Source: Candidatus Bathyarchaeota archaeon (GTDB taxonomy: Archaea > Thermoproteota > Bathyarchaeia > Bathyarchaeales > Bathycorpusculaceae). Taken from it: a DNA stretch of 61,617 bases. The DNA is taken from NCBI GenBank assembly GCA_022865885.1, contig JALHSQ010000055.1, forward strand, positions 1 through 61,617, in the 5' to 3' direction. Positions 1 to 9,322 of this stretch are shown here, piece after piece. Within the stretch, counting starts at the first letter, position 1, and each line of letters starts with the position of its first letter. Under the pieces are notes generated by a model. It was not told the origin of the DNA. It made no database searches and worked only from the letters and a program-made list of their open reading frames with translations. The translations under genes and the position numbers were made by a program.

Positions 1-1
1 A

Positions 2-730
2 GTTCCGCTCCGAGTTCTTGACATAGAGATCCCTGAGCAACTGGAGGAAGCTGACAGGCTTGTCGAAGAGCACGGCGATTGGTCAGAAGACTATCTTATC
101 CCTCAAGTCTTCGTTGAATATGCAGACGGGAGAGTTGATCACATACTAACTGGCTTCTCAGAGACTGTTTCCGTTACAGAGTCCTCTTGGGAGGCACTCT
201 TTTCAAGCGAATTATACCACAGCCTCGTGCATGAACAGCTGGCTACGAATCATAAGTCGTTGAAGGAGTTTGTAAAGAAATACCTAACCTTCCAGGGACG
301 ATGCCGTAGACATTGCGATGGCCCTTCCTCTTTCTTGGATCTTTGGTTCGACTTGAATAATGTCATTGGAGCGTATGCCTGCCCAGGCGGATACGTGTCC
401 AAAGTTGTCTACTTCAGCGTTGACCCAGATGTCAAGTCGCTCAAAAGCTTCCTCTCATCCCAGGTTGGCGAAGAGATTGTCACTGATCGCGACATCCGTC
501 CAGCTACTAGACACGGGTGGGAGTTGGGAAGCGATGCCTCGGTCGAAATAAGAGAGGTGACCCCAACTTGTGTGATAAAGGAGGTCTATTGGACAATCTA
601 CCCCAAGACCGAAGACGAGAAAAGCCGTGGAGTTTTCATCTGCTCATACCCTGAGAAAGGAAGGGGGTGCGGCAGACTATTCGTTCAGGACATAAAGTCG
701 AGAAACAGACTGTGCCCAAAGTGTATGTAG
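2..730 (+). CDS. Partial gene: thioredoxin-fold-like protein with C-terminal cysteine cluster (5' end off the window)
   Basis: The frame is open to the left edge, so the N-terminus is missing and the methionine near 227 is internal. The visible N-terminal part has helix-rich sequence followed by IPQVFVEYADGR, the arrangement expected around the cis-proline strand of a thioredoxin/glutaredoxin fold. A middle segment contains a CRRHC pair. The last 35 residues hold four cysteines (CSYP...GCG...LCPKCM), probably a small metal-binding knuckle. I do not recognise the family; the thioredoxin-fold assignment is inference from one motif. No partner gene is close on the same strand. Confidence 0.6.
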   Translation, partial: VPLRVLDIEIPEQLEEADRLVEEHGDWSEDYLIPQVFVEYADGRVDHILTGFSETVSVTESSWEALFSSELYHSLVHEQLATNHKSLKEFVKKYLTFQGRCRRHCDGPSSFLDLWFDLNNVIGAYACPGGYVSKVVYFSVDPDVKSLKSFLSSQVGEEIVTDRDIRPATRHGWELGSDASVEIREVTPTCVIKEVYWTIYPKTEDEKSRGVFICSYPEKGRGCGRLFVQDIKSRNRLCPKCM

Positions 731-1174
731 ACCTTCTGCTTGCGTTTCCCTATAATGTGACGTCTTCACTCTAATCGTGAAGAGGTGGGGATTAATACCC
801 AAACGGGGTCAAGTCCAAGCCTTTATCGCCGCATTGCGCGCTAGAAATTGATGAGAAAAAGCTACGAAGTCAACAAATAGTGGTCGGGGTGAGGTATCCT
901 CGTCGCCGATGGAGACGTCTCCACACAGCCTTCTCTCACGGAATCTGTTGCCTTTTTCTGATTTTCAAAATTCAAGCGCACCTCGTGAAGGTTCTACACT
1001 CTAATAGCCTTTCAATGGTAGAAGAAAGATGGAGGTTAGGCTTCTTGTGCCTCTATAACCTTCAGCTTACGACTCAACTTTCTCTCGCCATACGATATAT
1101 AGACAGATACGCCAATCGCTACCTAAAATTCAAATCGAAAGTTTCCTGTCCTCAGAATAGAGAGATGGGATATT
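731..1174. other. Gene-poor stretch, no supported gene
   Basis: These 444 bases separate the first partial gene from the minus-strand gene at 1175. An open frame from 880 on the plus strand has no protein-like composition and no ribosome binding site. Bases 784-793 (GGTGGGGATT) repeat ten bases of the tRNA-Ala gene at 4598-4607. That could be a worn attachment-site copy, or chance. Confidence 0.4.
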
Positions 1175-1621
1175 CTATTGTTGGCTCTTTTTGACGCCAG
1201 CTGAGACCTTAGCAATGCCCGACAAAATATAAGGCAGCAATTCATCAGCGGTTTCCTTGCTGACATTAAGGCTTATCCTAATTCTTTCAGCTTTATCTTC
1301 CGCTATCTTTGCGGTTTCCTTCGACTTGAGTCTGGTTTTCTGAAGTATAATTTCCGATAGAATAGATGAAACCACTCCGGAAATGAATGGGAGCGCTATG
1401 GTTATTATTTGTCCGACACTATTGTCCAAGACAAAATTGAGCCCTCCAACATCCTTCTTCAAGTCTGGAGAAGAAGCTGGCTGTTTCTTAGAGTTGGAAA
1501 CTGAGAGATTCCACATTTCGTCAAAAATCCCTCCAAACTCAGGATACTTGTCCACCACGTAACGCTTGCTCGCCTCATATGCAATCTTTTTCTCATCCAT
1601 TTCCTCAGTATTAGGATCCAT
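1175..1621 (-). CDS. Small predicted membrane protein, unknown function
   Basis: The product is 148 residues. The N-terminal half is acidic and soluble; one hydrophobic segment at about residues 70-92 (IITIALPFISGVVSSI) is followed by a charged, probably helical region rich in Lys and Glu (about 93-125) and a short C-terminal helix. A GAGG motif 8 bases before the ATG serves as a plausible ribosome binding site. I recognise no family. It lies between the window's first gene and the M48 peptidase and may be cargo of the decayed element that ends at tRNA-Ala. Confidence 0.6.
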   Translation of the reverse strand: MDPNTEEMDEKKIAYEASKRYVVDKYPEFGGIFDEMWNLSVSNSKKQPASSPDLKKDVGGLNFVLDNSVGQIITIALPFISGVVSSILSEIILQKTRLKSKETAKIAEDKAERIRISLNVSKETADELLPYILSGIAKVSAGVKKSQQ

Positions 1622-1841
1622 ATAATGAGCCTCAACTATTCCATCCGTAGCTACTCTTACATTAGCTAAAACTAATACATAATATTTGACGTGCCTCTTT
1701 TCCCGGGACAGCAGTTAGCTATATTGTTTTTCGAATATGAAAACCATATATCTGCACTGAGCTAAAAGAAATAATCGCATAATCAACACATATCTGGCAG
1801 ATTGGTCATCTTTCGTTGAAGAACGTTTAGAAGGCGAACCG

Positions 1842-3377
1842 TTGACTCAGTGTGAAGATTCCAAAGACAAAAACAAGAGTGTAAGCATTTTCGAGTCTTA
1901 TTATCGACTAATCATTGTTATCGCAGCTCTAGGCACTTTCTTGTTCTACATGGTTTTACTTCCTCCTCCGACTCTAAGTGTATTTCCGGACATTGCAGAG
2001 AATCTGTCAACGATTGCCGTCCTGTTTCTGTGGACTGTTTGGGGAATATACCTTTCTTTTTTCCTAATTTTAGTCTGCCTCATATTTGCTTCACCTAATT
2101 TGATACTTCGCAAGCATCACACAAAAGTAGTAACAGAAGGCGAATTATTCCAAAGAACAAAAAATCTGTCCAATCTGATGGGACTAAAAAAACAACCGAA
2201 AATTTTGCTGGAAGAGTCCAACAAGGCTTTGTGCATGGTGTTCGGAACTTTTTTCAGACAAAACCACTTGCTAGTATCAACCGGACTACTAGAAAACCTC
2301 AAGAGTCCGGAACTGGACGCAGTGCTTCTCCATGAACTTTCTCACATAAAAAACCGAGATGTCGGAATTGCAACGTGGGGAGACTACTTGAAGAACGCAA
2401 TCAAATACGCGATTGTCGCTATTCTCGCCTTGCGAATAGTTGTAGTTGTTGTAGACGCAGCTTACGGGTTTACCCCCGACATAGTAGGCGCTTTCATCGA
2501 TTTGCCTTCGATGGCAATCATAACTTTGGTGGTTCCGGTTTTTGTCATTAATTCTGGATTGAGAAAAAGAGAGTTGCTGGCTGACGCACGAGCTAGCCTG
2601 TTCCTGAACGGAAGTTCAGGCTTGAAATCAGCAATGGCAAAAACTGTACTTGTCAACTACAAGGCATTATCAACATCGCAGACTATCGCGAAGGAAAAGC
2701 AGGAGAGAAGAAGGCGATTCAGTTCAGCTCGGGGGGTTTTGGTAAAGTTTTTTGAAGTCCGGTTCGCTAAGTTCTTCAATGTTCATCCAACAATAAAACA
2801 AAGAATTACAGACATGAATGAGGAGAGGCACATATTTTCGCCTGGAAAAATCAAGCCGCCCGGAAATGAAGCGATGATTCTTTCGGGGATTGTCGGTATG
2901 TATGTCCTTCCTGTGGGGCTATTTCTAATAGCTTTTCCCGTTTACCTAGCTTATCACTGGAGCGGTGCAGTTTCAAGCTTGTTGCTCTTAGTTGGGCTTT
3001 TTGGAGTTTTTCTGTTTTTTGTTGCGCCTGGAATCGTGATTTTCTTGCCTATTTATGAATCTGTGCGAATGTTGGACCACGATACATTTAAGGGACTCTC
3101 AAAAAGGAATCTGTTCAAGTACATCGTTTCATTAGGCAAAGCAATAATTGTAGCTTCCTTGACCTTTTTCATTTTTTCGTTAATCGCTTTTACCGGCGGA
3201 GAAATCTCTGTTGAGTCGTTGACTGTTTGGCTTGTTTATGCTTCGGTTGCCGCGGCGATTGCTATAATCTTGCTGATGACCTCGCTTGTATTAGTTCGAC
3301 GAAGAAAAGCCCACAATGCGCGTTCTCAGGCTCTTTACAAGCATTTGGCATCAAGTGAGACTGTATTCAACTCTTAA
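1842..3377 (+). CDS. Membrane-anchored M48-family zinc metallopeptidase (HtpX/Ste24-like)
   Basis: The product is 511 residues and probably an integral-membrane protease. Two hydrophobic segments lie at about residues 22-40 and 58-85. The zinc site HELSH is at about 164-168, within LLHELSHIKNRD. The third ligand is the Glu of KRELLADARAS at about 244, as in HtpX. Several further membrane segments occupy roughly 350-490, so it is longer than HtpX (about 290) and carries an extra C-terminal membrane domain. HtpX-type enzymes cut damaged or regulated membrane proteins. The start is TTG with a weak upstream purine tract. It lies immediately before the broken integrase and may have been brought in with it. 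Confidence 0.88.
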   Translation: MTQCEDSKDKNKSVSIFESYYRLIIVIAALGTFLFYMVLLPPPTLSVFPDIAENLSTIAVLFLWTVWGIYLSFFLILVCLIFASPNLILRKHHTKVVTEGELFQRTKNLSNLMGLKKQPKILLEESNKALCMVFGTFFRQNHLLVSTGLLENLKSPELDAVLLHELSHIKNRDVGIATWGDYLKNAIKYAIVAILALRIVVVVVDAAYGFTPDIVGAFIDLPSMAIITLVVPVFVINSGLRKRELLADARASLFLNGSSGLKSAMAKTVLVNYKALSTSQTIAKEKQERRRRFSSARGVLVKFFEVRFAKFFNVHPTIKQRITDMNEERHIFSPGKIKPPGNEAMILSGIVGMYVLPVGLFLIAFPVYLAYHWSGAVSSLLLLVGLFGVFLFFVAPGIVIFLPIYESVRMLDHDTFKGLSKRNLFKYIVSLGKAIIVASLTFFIFSLIAFTGGEISVESLTVWLVYASVAAAIAIILLMTSLVLVRRRKAHNARSQALYKHLASSETVFNS

Positions 3378-3382
3378 GGTAC

Positions 3383-4542
3383 TTGAGGTGCAGCTGCTTT
3401 TTCTTTCTGGATTTGTGCTGGTTTTTGACCTCAAAGAGCGGTCTGCGCTATCTCGAAGACGGAAATACGGTTCAACGTTGGCTTTGCCGAGACTGCGGTT
3501 ACCGCTTCACCAACCCACAAGCATTACGAAAAAACCGAAACTGGCAATTAGATAGTCGTTTTCCCTCTATTTCTAGTTGTCAAGTATGCGAGCTCCTACA
3601 GGAGTCGAAAAACTTCAGTAAACGCCCGACAGGAACAGGCCCAGCGGGAGGGCACAACGCAAGCAGCAGACGCCAAGGGCAAAATCGTTGAGTACAGCTT
3701 TTGGTTGCTGAAACGAGGGTATTCACCTGCAACTATCAAAGGACGAACAAAAACGTCTAAGTCGCCTAGTAAGATTAGGAGCAGATCTTGACGACAAAGA
3801 AACAGTAAAGGGAATCATAGCGAAACAAGAATGGAGTGTAAGCAGCAAAGTAAACGCAGTCGAAGCCTACGACAGCTTCCTAAAAATGCTAGGAAAAACC
3901 TGGACGCCACCAATCTACAGAAGAGTAAGGCAGTTTCCATTCATTCCAATCGAAGCTGAAATAGATCAGCTCATAGCTGGCTGCAGTCTCAGAGTCTCAA
4001 CATACCTCCAGCTGCTCAAAGAAACAGGTATGCGATCAGGAGAAGCATGCGGACTGCTGAAATGGACCGACATCGACTTTGAACAACGCTCCATAAGGAT
4101 TACACCTGAAAAAAACAGCAACCCAAGAATCTTGCCGCTTTCTCTCAAGCTCGTAGACATGCTCAACAACCTGCCTAAGAACACGAACACGGTGTTCAGC
4201 GCAAACGCTGATCTTATGCGAAGAAACTTTGCGAAACAACGCAAAAGAATAGCTGCAAAAGTCAAGAATTCCAGATTTAGCCAAATAACTTTCCACACGT
4301 TCCGTCACTGGAAAGCAACAATGGAATACCACAAGACCAGAGACATACTTCACGTAAAAGAAATCCTTGGCCATAAGTCGCTAAACAGTACCATGATGTA
4401 CACGCAATTAATCAACTTCAAAGACGATGAATTCACCGTAGCCGTTGCACACTCAGAAGAGGAAGTCGTCAAACTTGCAGAAGCAGGATTCGAATTCTAC
4501 TGTGACTACGAAAAGAACAAGATCCTAAGAAAGCGCAAATGA
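3383..4542 (+). pseudogene. Frameshifted tyrosine recombinase/integrase (archaeal XerA-like)
   Basis: Three frames together encode one integrase. Frame one (from 3383) gives a degraded zinc-ribbon N-terminus ending in GLRYLEDG...VQRWLCRDCGYRF. Near 3610-3625 the reading moves to a second frame (...QEQAQREGTTQAADAKGKIV...YSPATIKGR). Near 3750-3760 it moves to a third, open to 4542. The catalytic domain is complete: Arg in TGMRSGEA, HTFRH, LGHKS and the nucleophile Tyr in MMYTQ. The N-terminal part carries two frameshifts, so full-length protein is unlikely; a catalytic-domain fragment could start at ATG 3886. The 3' end is 50 bases from the 3' end of tRNA-Ala, the classic location for an integrase that used a tRNA gene as target. 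Confidence 0.85.
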
Positions 4543-4591
4543 GAACTAGAGACTTTCAGAGTACCGGAGTGTTGAGTTGGCGATGTTGGAG

Positions 4592-4665
4592 TGGACCGGT
4601 GGGGATTTGAACCCCAGACCTCCTGAGTGCAAGTCAGGCGTTCATACCAACTGAACTACCGGCCC
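4592..4665 (-). tRNA. tRNA-Ala (anticodon UGC)
   Basis: The 74-nt cloverleaf on the minus strand folds fully: acceptor GGGCCGG with CCGGTCC, D stem GTTC/GAAC, anticodon stem CCTGA/TCAGG around loop CTTGCAC, T stem TGGGG/CCCCA with loop TTCAAAT. The anticodon is UGC, and the acceptor contains the G3-U70 wobble pair that is the identity element for alanyl-tRNA synthetase. The discriminator is A. CCA is not encoded and there is no intron. The 3' end faces the broken integrase. Confidence 0.97.
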
Positions 4666-4811
4666 AAGCATGTCGTTCTGAACTGACTTCAGTTTGCAGG
4701 GATATTTAGGTTTTGTTCAAAAACAGAATGATGTTTCACATGAAAAGTTTACCACTAAAACATTAGAAAAGGGGGGAAAACTGATTTTCTGAATGAAGTT
4801 GTTAGCTTAAC

Positions 4812-4952
4812 CTAAAATCGTCTTCTCGTGTTTCTCTTCTTCGACCAGCATTCTCGGCAGTAAACGGGCCTACTTGTATCAGGCTTGAATGGGACTTCGC
4901 ATTCTTTTCCACATTCAGCGCAAACTGCCTTATGCATCTCTTTCTCTGCCAT
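4812..4952 (-). CDS. 46-residue CxxC-x17-CxxC zinc-ribbon protein
   Basis: The frame from ATG 4952 to TAG 4812 gives a 46-residue protein with two cysteine pairs, CAEC and CREC, separated by 17 residues that include VPFKPDTSRPVY, then a basic C-terminus (KKRNTRRRF). This matches the small CxxC-x17-CxxC zinc-binding proteins seen in many archaea and bacteria. A GGAG lies 13 bases upstream. Its function is unknown; nucleic-acid binding is plausible from the basic tail. A longer open frame overlaps it (4802-4987) but has unnatural composition. Confidence 0.8.
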   Translation of the reverse strand: MAEKEMHKAVCAECGKECEVPFKPDTSRPVYCRECWSKKRNTRRRF

Positions 4953-5111
4953 TTCTCTATTTCAACTCCTTCTATTGCTCTATGCAAAAATCGCTTCTTG
5001 CACGACGAACTATGCCATGATACAGTTGCTTATAAAACTTGTCCATTGAACGTTTTATGCGAAACAGACGCTAGAAGCCGACAAAAGACACTTTAGAGTC
5101 ACAGTCAACTC

Positions 5112-6431
5112 TTGATCAGACCCAACGAGGGAACTGAAACGAAAGCGAATGAGCCGCAACAGTCAACACGCAAAAGCATATTCCTGAACCTGAGCCTCTT
5201 CCAGTTCCTATCCTTCGTCCGAAGAGGCATATTTTACACTTTCATGATAAACTACCTCTTCAATCTCATGCAAACAGTCACATACACCGCCCTGTTAGGC
5301 ACACTCAACATGATGGCCTCCGCACTCGGCCAAAACCTGTTATGGGGAAGAATCTCAGACCGCTACAAGTTCAAAACAAGACTGATAGTTGCAGGCGAAT
5401 CCATCGCAGCAGTATCCTATCTCGCAGTCTTCCTTGTCCACAGGTCACTACTAGACTCGCACGCAGGCTTTGCAGCCGGAGTATCCCTGATCATCGGACT
5501 TTCGTTCCTCGAATTCTTCTGGTCCATGTCTGACGTCGGCTGGGCTTCGCTTCTAACTGACATGACAACAAGCAAAACCCGCGGCGGAATCGTTGGCGTC
5601 CTCAACTTCATCGCATCACTAGGCAGAATGATAGGAATAATCTTCGCAGGCCTACTCTACAACGATGGAGAAGGATTTCGGCAAGGAACAATATTCTACA
5701 TTGTCATAGTAATGCTAGCAGCAAGCACGCTACTCATGTGGATAACCTCCAGATCAACAGAAAAACCAGTAGGAAGAACAGAAGAGAAAGCCGCCAAAGT
5801 TGCAAGCGCAAAGACTTCCGCAAGCTATGATGGGAAGACCTACAAGTGGTTCCTAGCGTCTCTGATCATGTTAATAGTTGGCGCCGCATGCGTGAGCCAA
5901 GTTTTTCTCCTGTTCATCAAGCTTCCAGAAGGATTGAACGCAAGCGACGCTGAAATGAGCCTCATACTGACAACCTGGACCTTAGGCGGCATGCTTGCAA
6001 GCCTGTTATGCGGGTGGCTCGCAGACAGAATCGGCAAAGTCAAAGTTATTCTCGTAGGATCAGTGCTAGCATTTCTGACGCCCCTCTTATATGGCTCAGC
6101 ATCCAGCATTCCAACAATGGCACTAGTCTATGGCTTCAACGGCATTTCATTCTGGACGATACAAACAGTGGGATTCGCCCTTGCTGGAGATCTAATACCA
6201 GAAGACAGAAGAGGTAGGCTGTTCAGCAGGTACAACACTGTGATGGCTCTAAGCTGGGGTCCAGCAGGGCTTCTCGTAGGCGGACCTCTTGCAGACATCC
6301 AGACCAAAAGTCTTGGGCTTTCTCCCTACACGGCCTACGTGAATGCTTTCTTCGCGTCATCAATCATAGTCACACTTGGCGCAATACTGTTTGCAGCGAA
6401 AGTTGCACGACCAAAAGCGAAGACTGCCTAA
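5112..6431 (+). CDS. Major facilitator superfamily transporter
   Basis: The product is 439 residues with about 12 hydrophobic segments in two six-helix halves joined by a charged loop near residues 218-245. The MFS loop 2-3 signature appears as GRISDRYKFKTR in the first half and its equivalent WLADRIGKVK in the second. The substrate cannot be read from sequence; the overall character resembles drug or metabolite exporters. The start is TTG. It stands alone, 46 bases before the next plus-strand gene, which could share its transcript. Confidence 0.85.
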   Translation: MIRPNEGTETKANEPQQSTRKSIFLNLSLFQFLSFVRRGIFYTFMINYLFNLMQTVTYTALLGTLNMMASALGQNLLWGRISDRYKFKTRLIVAGESIAAVSYLAVFLVHRSLLDSHAGFAAGVSLIIGLSFLEFFWSMSDVGWASLLTDMTTSKTRGGIVGVLNFIASLGRMIGIIFAGLLYNDGEGFRQGTIFYIVIVMLAASTLLMWITSRSTEKPVGRTEEKAAKVASAKTSASYDGKTYKWFLASLIMLIVGAACVSQVFLLFIKLPEGLNASDAEMSLILTTWTLGGMLASLLCGWLADRIGKVKVILVGSVLAFLTPLLYGSASSIPTMALVYGFNGISFWTIQTVGFALAGDLIPEDRRGRLFSRYNTVMALSWGPAGLLVGGPLADIQTKSLGLSPYTAYVNAFFASSIIVTLGAILFAAKVARPKAKTA

Positions 6432-6476
6432 ATCTTAAGAACAACATCAAACCTATAACCACATTAGGTTTCTAAC

Positions 6477-6965
6477 GTGCTTGAATTCAAAACAGTCAAA
6501 ATTGAAACACCTAAAGACTGCAACGTAATATTGGGAATGGCGCATTTCATAAAAACCGTCGAAGACCTCTACGAGGCTCTGGTCAACGCTGTCCCAAACA
6601 TAAAGTTCGGAATAGGATTCTGCGAAAGCTCAGGCCCATGCTTGGTGAGACATGAAGGAAACGACAAGGATCTGAGAAAACTGGCAAAGGAAAGAGCGTT
6701 CGAGATCGCCTGTGGCCACAGCTTCATAATATTCCTCAAAGACGCCTACCCCATAAACGTGCTAGACCAGATAAAAAAGGTGCCAGAAACATGCACAATA
6801 TACGCAGCAACCGCGAACCCACTAGAGGTTATTATCGCGGAGACCAAGCAGGGAAGAGGAATAATCGGAGTAATCGACGGATCAAAAAGCAAGGGCATAG
6901 AATCCGAGAAAGACATCAAAGAAAGAAAAGAGTTTCTCCGAAAAATCGGTTACAAGCTTGGCTAA
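6477..6965 (+). CDS. Adenosine-specific kinase family protein (PAE2307-like)
   Basis: The product is 162 residues, the full length of this compact archaeal/bacterial family. Conserved features are the [17 protein letters not shown]-terminal stretch, the [16 protein letters not shown] core with its cysteines, the CGHSF loop and the RGIIGVIDG strand near the C-terminus. Members bind adenosine or AMP and are annotated as adenosine-specific kinases, though the physiological reaction is poorly settled. The start is GTG. It follows the MFS gene on the same strand. Confidence 0.85.
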   Translation: MLEFKTVKIETPKDCNVILGMAHFIKTVEDLYEALVNAVPNIKFGIGFCESSGPCLVRHEGNDKDLRKLAKERAFEIACGHSFIIFLKDAYPINVLDQIKKVPETCTIYAATANPLEVIIAETKQGRGIIGVIDGSKSKGIESEKDIKERKEFLRKIGYKLG

Positions 6966-7185
6966 CACCAAGCAATCGTACTTCAACCCGAATTCTGCCC
7001 CAGCCACCGTCAACCTTAGATGTTTGAAATCCAGAAATGGTTACTACTGTTGCCACAAGCCAAAGAAAAAGTGAAGACCAGTTCCTAGTGCAGGGAGGAA
7101 TTGGTCCCTTCGGGTCGCCTTCGAAGCGATTATAAGAGTAAATTACAGTTCGCAATGTTCAAACATGAGTACAGCGACACTCGAT

Positions 7186-7404
7186 CTATCTGGTTATGGT
7201 TACTACTTGTTGAAATTCAAAAGGATTTCTTTCTTTCATTTTCTCGCTGGCATACGTGACCAGCAGTTTGAACTGTCTTTTCGATAAAACATGACTTGCT
7301 CTTGCCAGAATCTCGAGGCAGATCTCCTTAAAAACAAGATCAGCACACCCAGTTCTTGCATCGTCAATTAGATCCTTGCAAGCCTGAAGCATTTGTCCGT
7401 TCAA
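7186..7404 (-). CDS. Small helical hypothetical protein
   Basis: The frame from TTG 7404 encodes 72 residues with coherent amphipathic helices (LVFKEICLEILARASHVL, then FKLLVTYASEKMKE). GGTGGA at 7411-7416 lies six bases before that TTG and decides the start over a longer TTG at 7422; ATG 7392 is an alternative. I know no family. It is transcribed divergently from the Mrp gene, and the composition looks coding rather than random. Confidence 0.5.
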   Translation of the reverse strand: MNGQMLQACKDLIDDARTGCADLVFKEICLEILARASHVLSKRQFKLLVTYASEKMKERNPFEFQQVVTITR

Positions 7405-7495
7405 AGCAATTCCACCCTGCAACCACTACAGCGCCACTAACGATTAAAACACTTATGAACCACAAAACAAAATTGGGAATCCAGATCCAACTACG

Positions 7496-8464
7496 GTGCC
7501 TAGATTAGACAAAACCTTTTTAGAAACTCACGCTTCAAAGCCTTTATCCCGAAAACATCTCATTGAGGTCCTTCTCATGGAACCAGCAAGCCGAGAACAC
7601 CTAATTGAAGAAAGAAGAAAACACATGTTGGAACAACAGCAGAAACTGAAAGCTACAACAAGCAAGATCAAACACAAGATAGCAGTAATCAGCGGCAAAG
7701 GCGGCGTCGGCAAAAGCACAGTCTCCGTGAACCTGGCAATGGCTTTTGCGTCACATGGACACAGTAACCGCGTAGGCATTCTGGACGCAGACATACATGG
7801 ACCAAGCGTACCCAAAATCCTGGGGCTAACTGGTCAAAGACTGCAAATAGGAAACCAAGCCATCCAACCAGTTCTGGGTCCTTTAGGTATGAAAGTTGTC
7901 TCTATGGATTTCCTGCTACCTGAGGTTGAAGCACCTGTTATCTGGCGTGGGCCCCTCAAGATCACTGCAATACGCCAATTCATATCCGACGTGGTGTGGG
8001 GAAACTTGGACATACTGATTATTGATCTGCCACCCGGCACTGGCGACGAACCGTTAAGCGTTGTTCAGTTTCTGCCTGAAATGGACGGCGTCGTGATCGT
8101 GACTATTCCTTCTGACGTATCCCAAGTTGTGGTCAAGAAAGCTGTCACGTTTGCGAGAAGACTGGGGATACCCATCATAGGCCTGATAGAAAACATGAGT
8201 GGCTTCATCTGTCCACACTGTGGAACTAAAACAGACATCTTCCAGTCTGGGGGTGGACGAAAAGTCTCTGAAGAAATGGGAATTCCTTTTCTAGGAAGTA
8301 TTCCAATCGATCAGAAAGTCAGTGAAAACTCGGACAAAGGGTTACCCTTCATAGTCGCAGATTCAGCTTCCGCAGCCTCAAAAGCGTTCATGGGAATCGT
8401 TAAGAAAATTGAGAATTTTCTGAAAAACCGGGAAAAGCAAAACAGCGCAGCGTCTATCGCATGA
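7496..8464 (+). CDS. mrp: Mrp/NBP35-family Fe-S cluster carrier ATPase
   Basis: The product is 322 residues. The deviant Walker A motif GKGGVGKST is at about 67-75, the Switch I region follows as DADIHGPSVP, and Walker B appears as LIIDLPPGTGD. A CPHC motif near 238-241, within SGFICPHCG, is the cysteine pair that bridges a 4Fe-4S cluster between subunits. These proteins assemble or transfer Fe-S clusters in the cytoplasm, which fits a genome with large Fe-S enzymes such as the Hdr proteins at the right end. The start is GTG. trmO follows 10 bases after the stop, probably on the same transcript. Confidence 0.93.
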   Translation: MPRLDKTFLETHASKPLSRKHLIEVLLMEPASREHLIEERRKHMLEQQQKLKATTSKIKHKIAVISGKGGVGKSTVSVNLAMAFASHGHSNRVGILDADIHGPSVPKILGLTGQRLQIGNQAIQPVLGPLGMKVVSMDFLLPEVEAPVIWRGPLKITAIRQFISDVVWGNLDILIIDLPPGTGDEPLSVVQFLPEMDGVVIVTIPSDVSQVVVKKAVTFARRLGIPIIGLIENMSGFICPHCGTKTDIFQSGGGRKVSEEMGIPFLGSIPIDQKVSENSDKGLPFIVADSASAASKAFMGIVKKIENFLKNREKQNSAASIA

Positions 8465-8474
8465 GGCACGCTAC

Positions 8475-8906
8475 ATGAGTGCGGCAGTACAGCTGAATTT
8501 CGTCGGCGTCGTGAACAAAGCTGGAACGCAGGAAGCTCAAGTGCTTATCTACCCTGAATTCTGCGCAGGACTCAAAGGCATAAAAGACTACTCTCACATA
8601 ATCATTCTGTACTGGCATCATCTTCGAGACGATGCTGAGAACAGACAAACCTTACTGGTTTTCCCAAGAAGACATGCTACGCAAGAAGAAAAAGGCGTCT
8701 TTGCTTGCAGAAGCCCGTCTCGCCCCAACCCAATAGGTCTATGCGTAGTTGAGCTTCTGAAGGTAGATGATTGCGTCCTAACGGTTAGAGGACTTGATGC
8801 GTTCGAAAAGTCACCAGTAATCGACATCAAACCATACATTCCGCGAGCTGATTCCTTCCCGAAAGCGCATGCCCCAAAATGGACAGAACAGGGTCCCTCG
8901 ACGTAA
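8475..8906 (+). CDS. trmO: TrmO-family tRNA t6A37 N6-methyltransferase
   Basis: The product is 143 residues, the size of the TrmO beta-barrel domain. Signature elements are the FVGVVNK start, the LKGIKDYSHIIILYWHH strand, RRHATQEEKGVFACRSPSRPNPIG (positions about 64-87; the SRPNPIG loop binds S-adenosylmethionine) and DIKPYIPRAD. TrmO methylates threonylcarbamoyladenosine at position 37 of threonine tRNAs in bacteria; archaeal members are less studied. It lies just downstream of mrp on the same strand. Confidence 0.9.
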   Translation: MSAAVQLNFVGVVNKAGTQEAQVLIYPEFCAGLKGIKDYSHIIILYWHHLRDDAENRQTLLVFPRRHATQEEKGVFACRSPSRPNPIGLCVVELLKVDDCVLTVRGLDAFEKSPVIDIKPYIPRADSFPKAHAPKWTEQGPST

Positions 8907-8928
8907 CATAGATGATTCAAGCAAAGCT

Positions 8929-9198
8929 TCAAATGCGAAAATAATAACAGGGACTGTTACCGACAACGAAGTAGAGTGAATCCTCACATAGCGCGCTAGA
9001 GTGTTCCTGAATTCCCTCTCTAGGGCGCGACCGAGTTGATTCATGCCCTATAGACGATGATTCTAGCATCAAGAGCCATGCAGCCACCCACGAACCAAGC
9101 AAGCCTATGACACAAACCAGCTCACGAACGAATTTAGGAACAGCCATGCGTGCTTGGATACGCGCAAATTGCTGCTTTTTACTCGATTTCGATACCAC
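8929..9198 (-). CDS. Possible small membrane protein, perhaps frameshifted
   Basis: The open frame gives 89 residues with one hydrophobic segment (FVRELVCVIGLLGSWVAAWL) after a basic N-terminus. From about 9040 downward a second minus-strand frame (from ATG 9044) becomes the more protein-like one (GRALEREFRNTLARYV, then a second hydrophobic stretch SVTVPVIIFAFEALL). Joined, they would make a two-helix membrane protein interrupted by one frameshift. Support is composition only, and no family is recognised. Confidence 0.3.
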   Translation of the reverse strand: MVSKSSKKQQFARIQARMAVPKFVRELVCVIGLLGSWVAAWLLMLESSSIGHESTRSRPREGIQEHSSALCEDSLYFVVGNSPCYYFRI

Positions 9199-9301
9199 CC
9201 GTATACATAACTATCCCTTCCTCTTGTCTACCATGTGTGTGCTGAATCAAGTATACAACTTGCAGGTATTTCTCCTGTACTAGGTTGTCGTTCTTGGTTG
9301 G

Positions 9302-9322
9302 TTGGGGTAAAGTTTACCCCAA
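9302..9322. promoter_or_regulatory. Perfect 10-bp palindrome, operator-like
   Basis: Arms TTGGGGTAAA and TTTACCCCAA flank a single central G and are exact reverse complements. It lies in the 217-base gap between the possible membrane gene and the 3' end of the alkyltransferase gene, so it is not in an obvious promoter; a terminator-like hairpin is the other possibility, though the one-base centre is too tight for a stable loop. A dimeric repressor site is the simplest reading. Confidence 0.4.

Noticed and set aside
880-1194. 104-codon plus-strand frame
   Set aside because: Composition (Arg/Trp/Cys/Leu scatter) is not protein-like; no ribosome site; no family.
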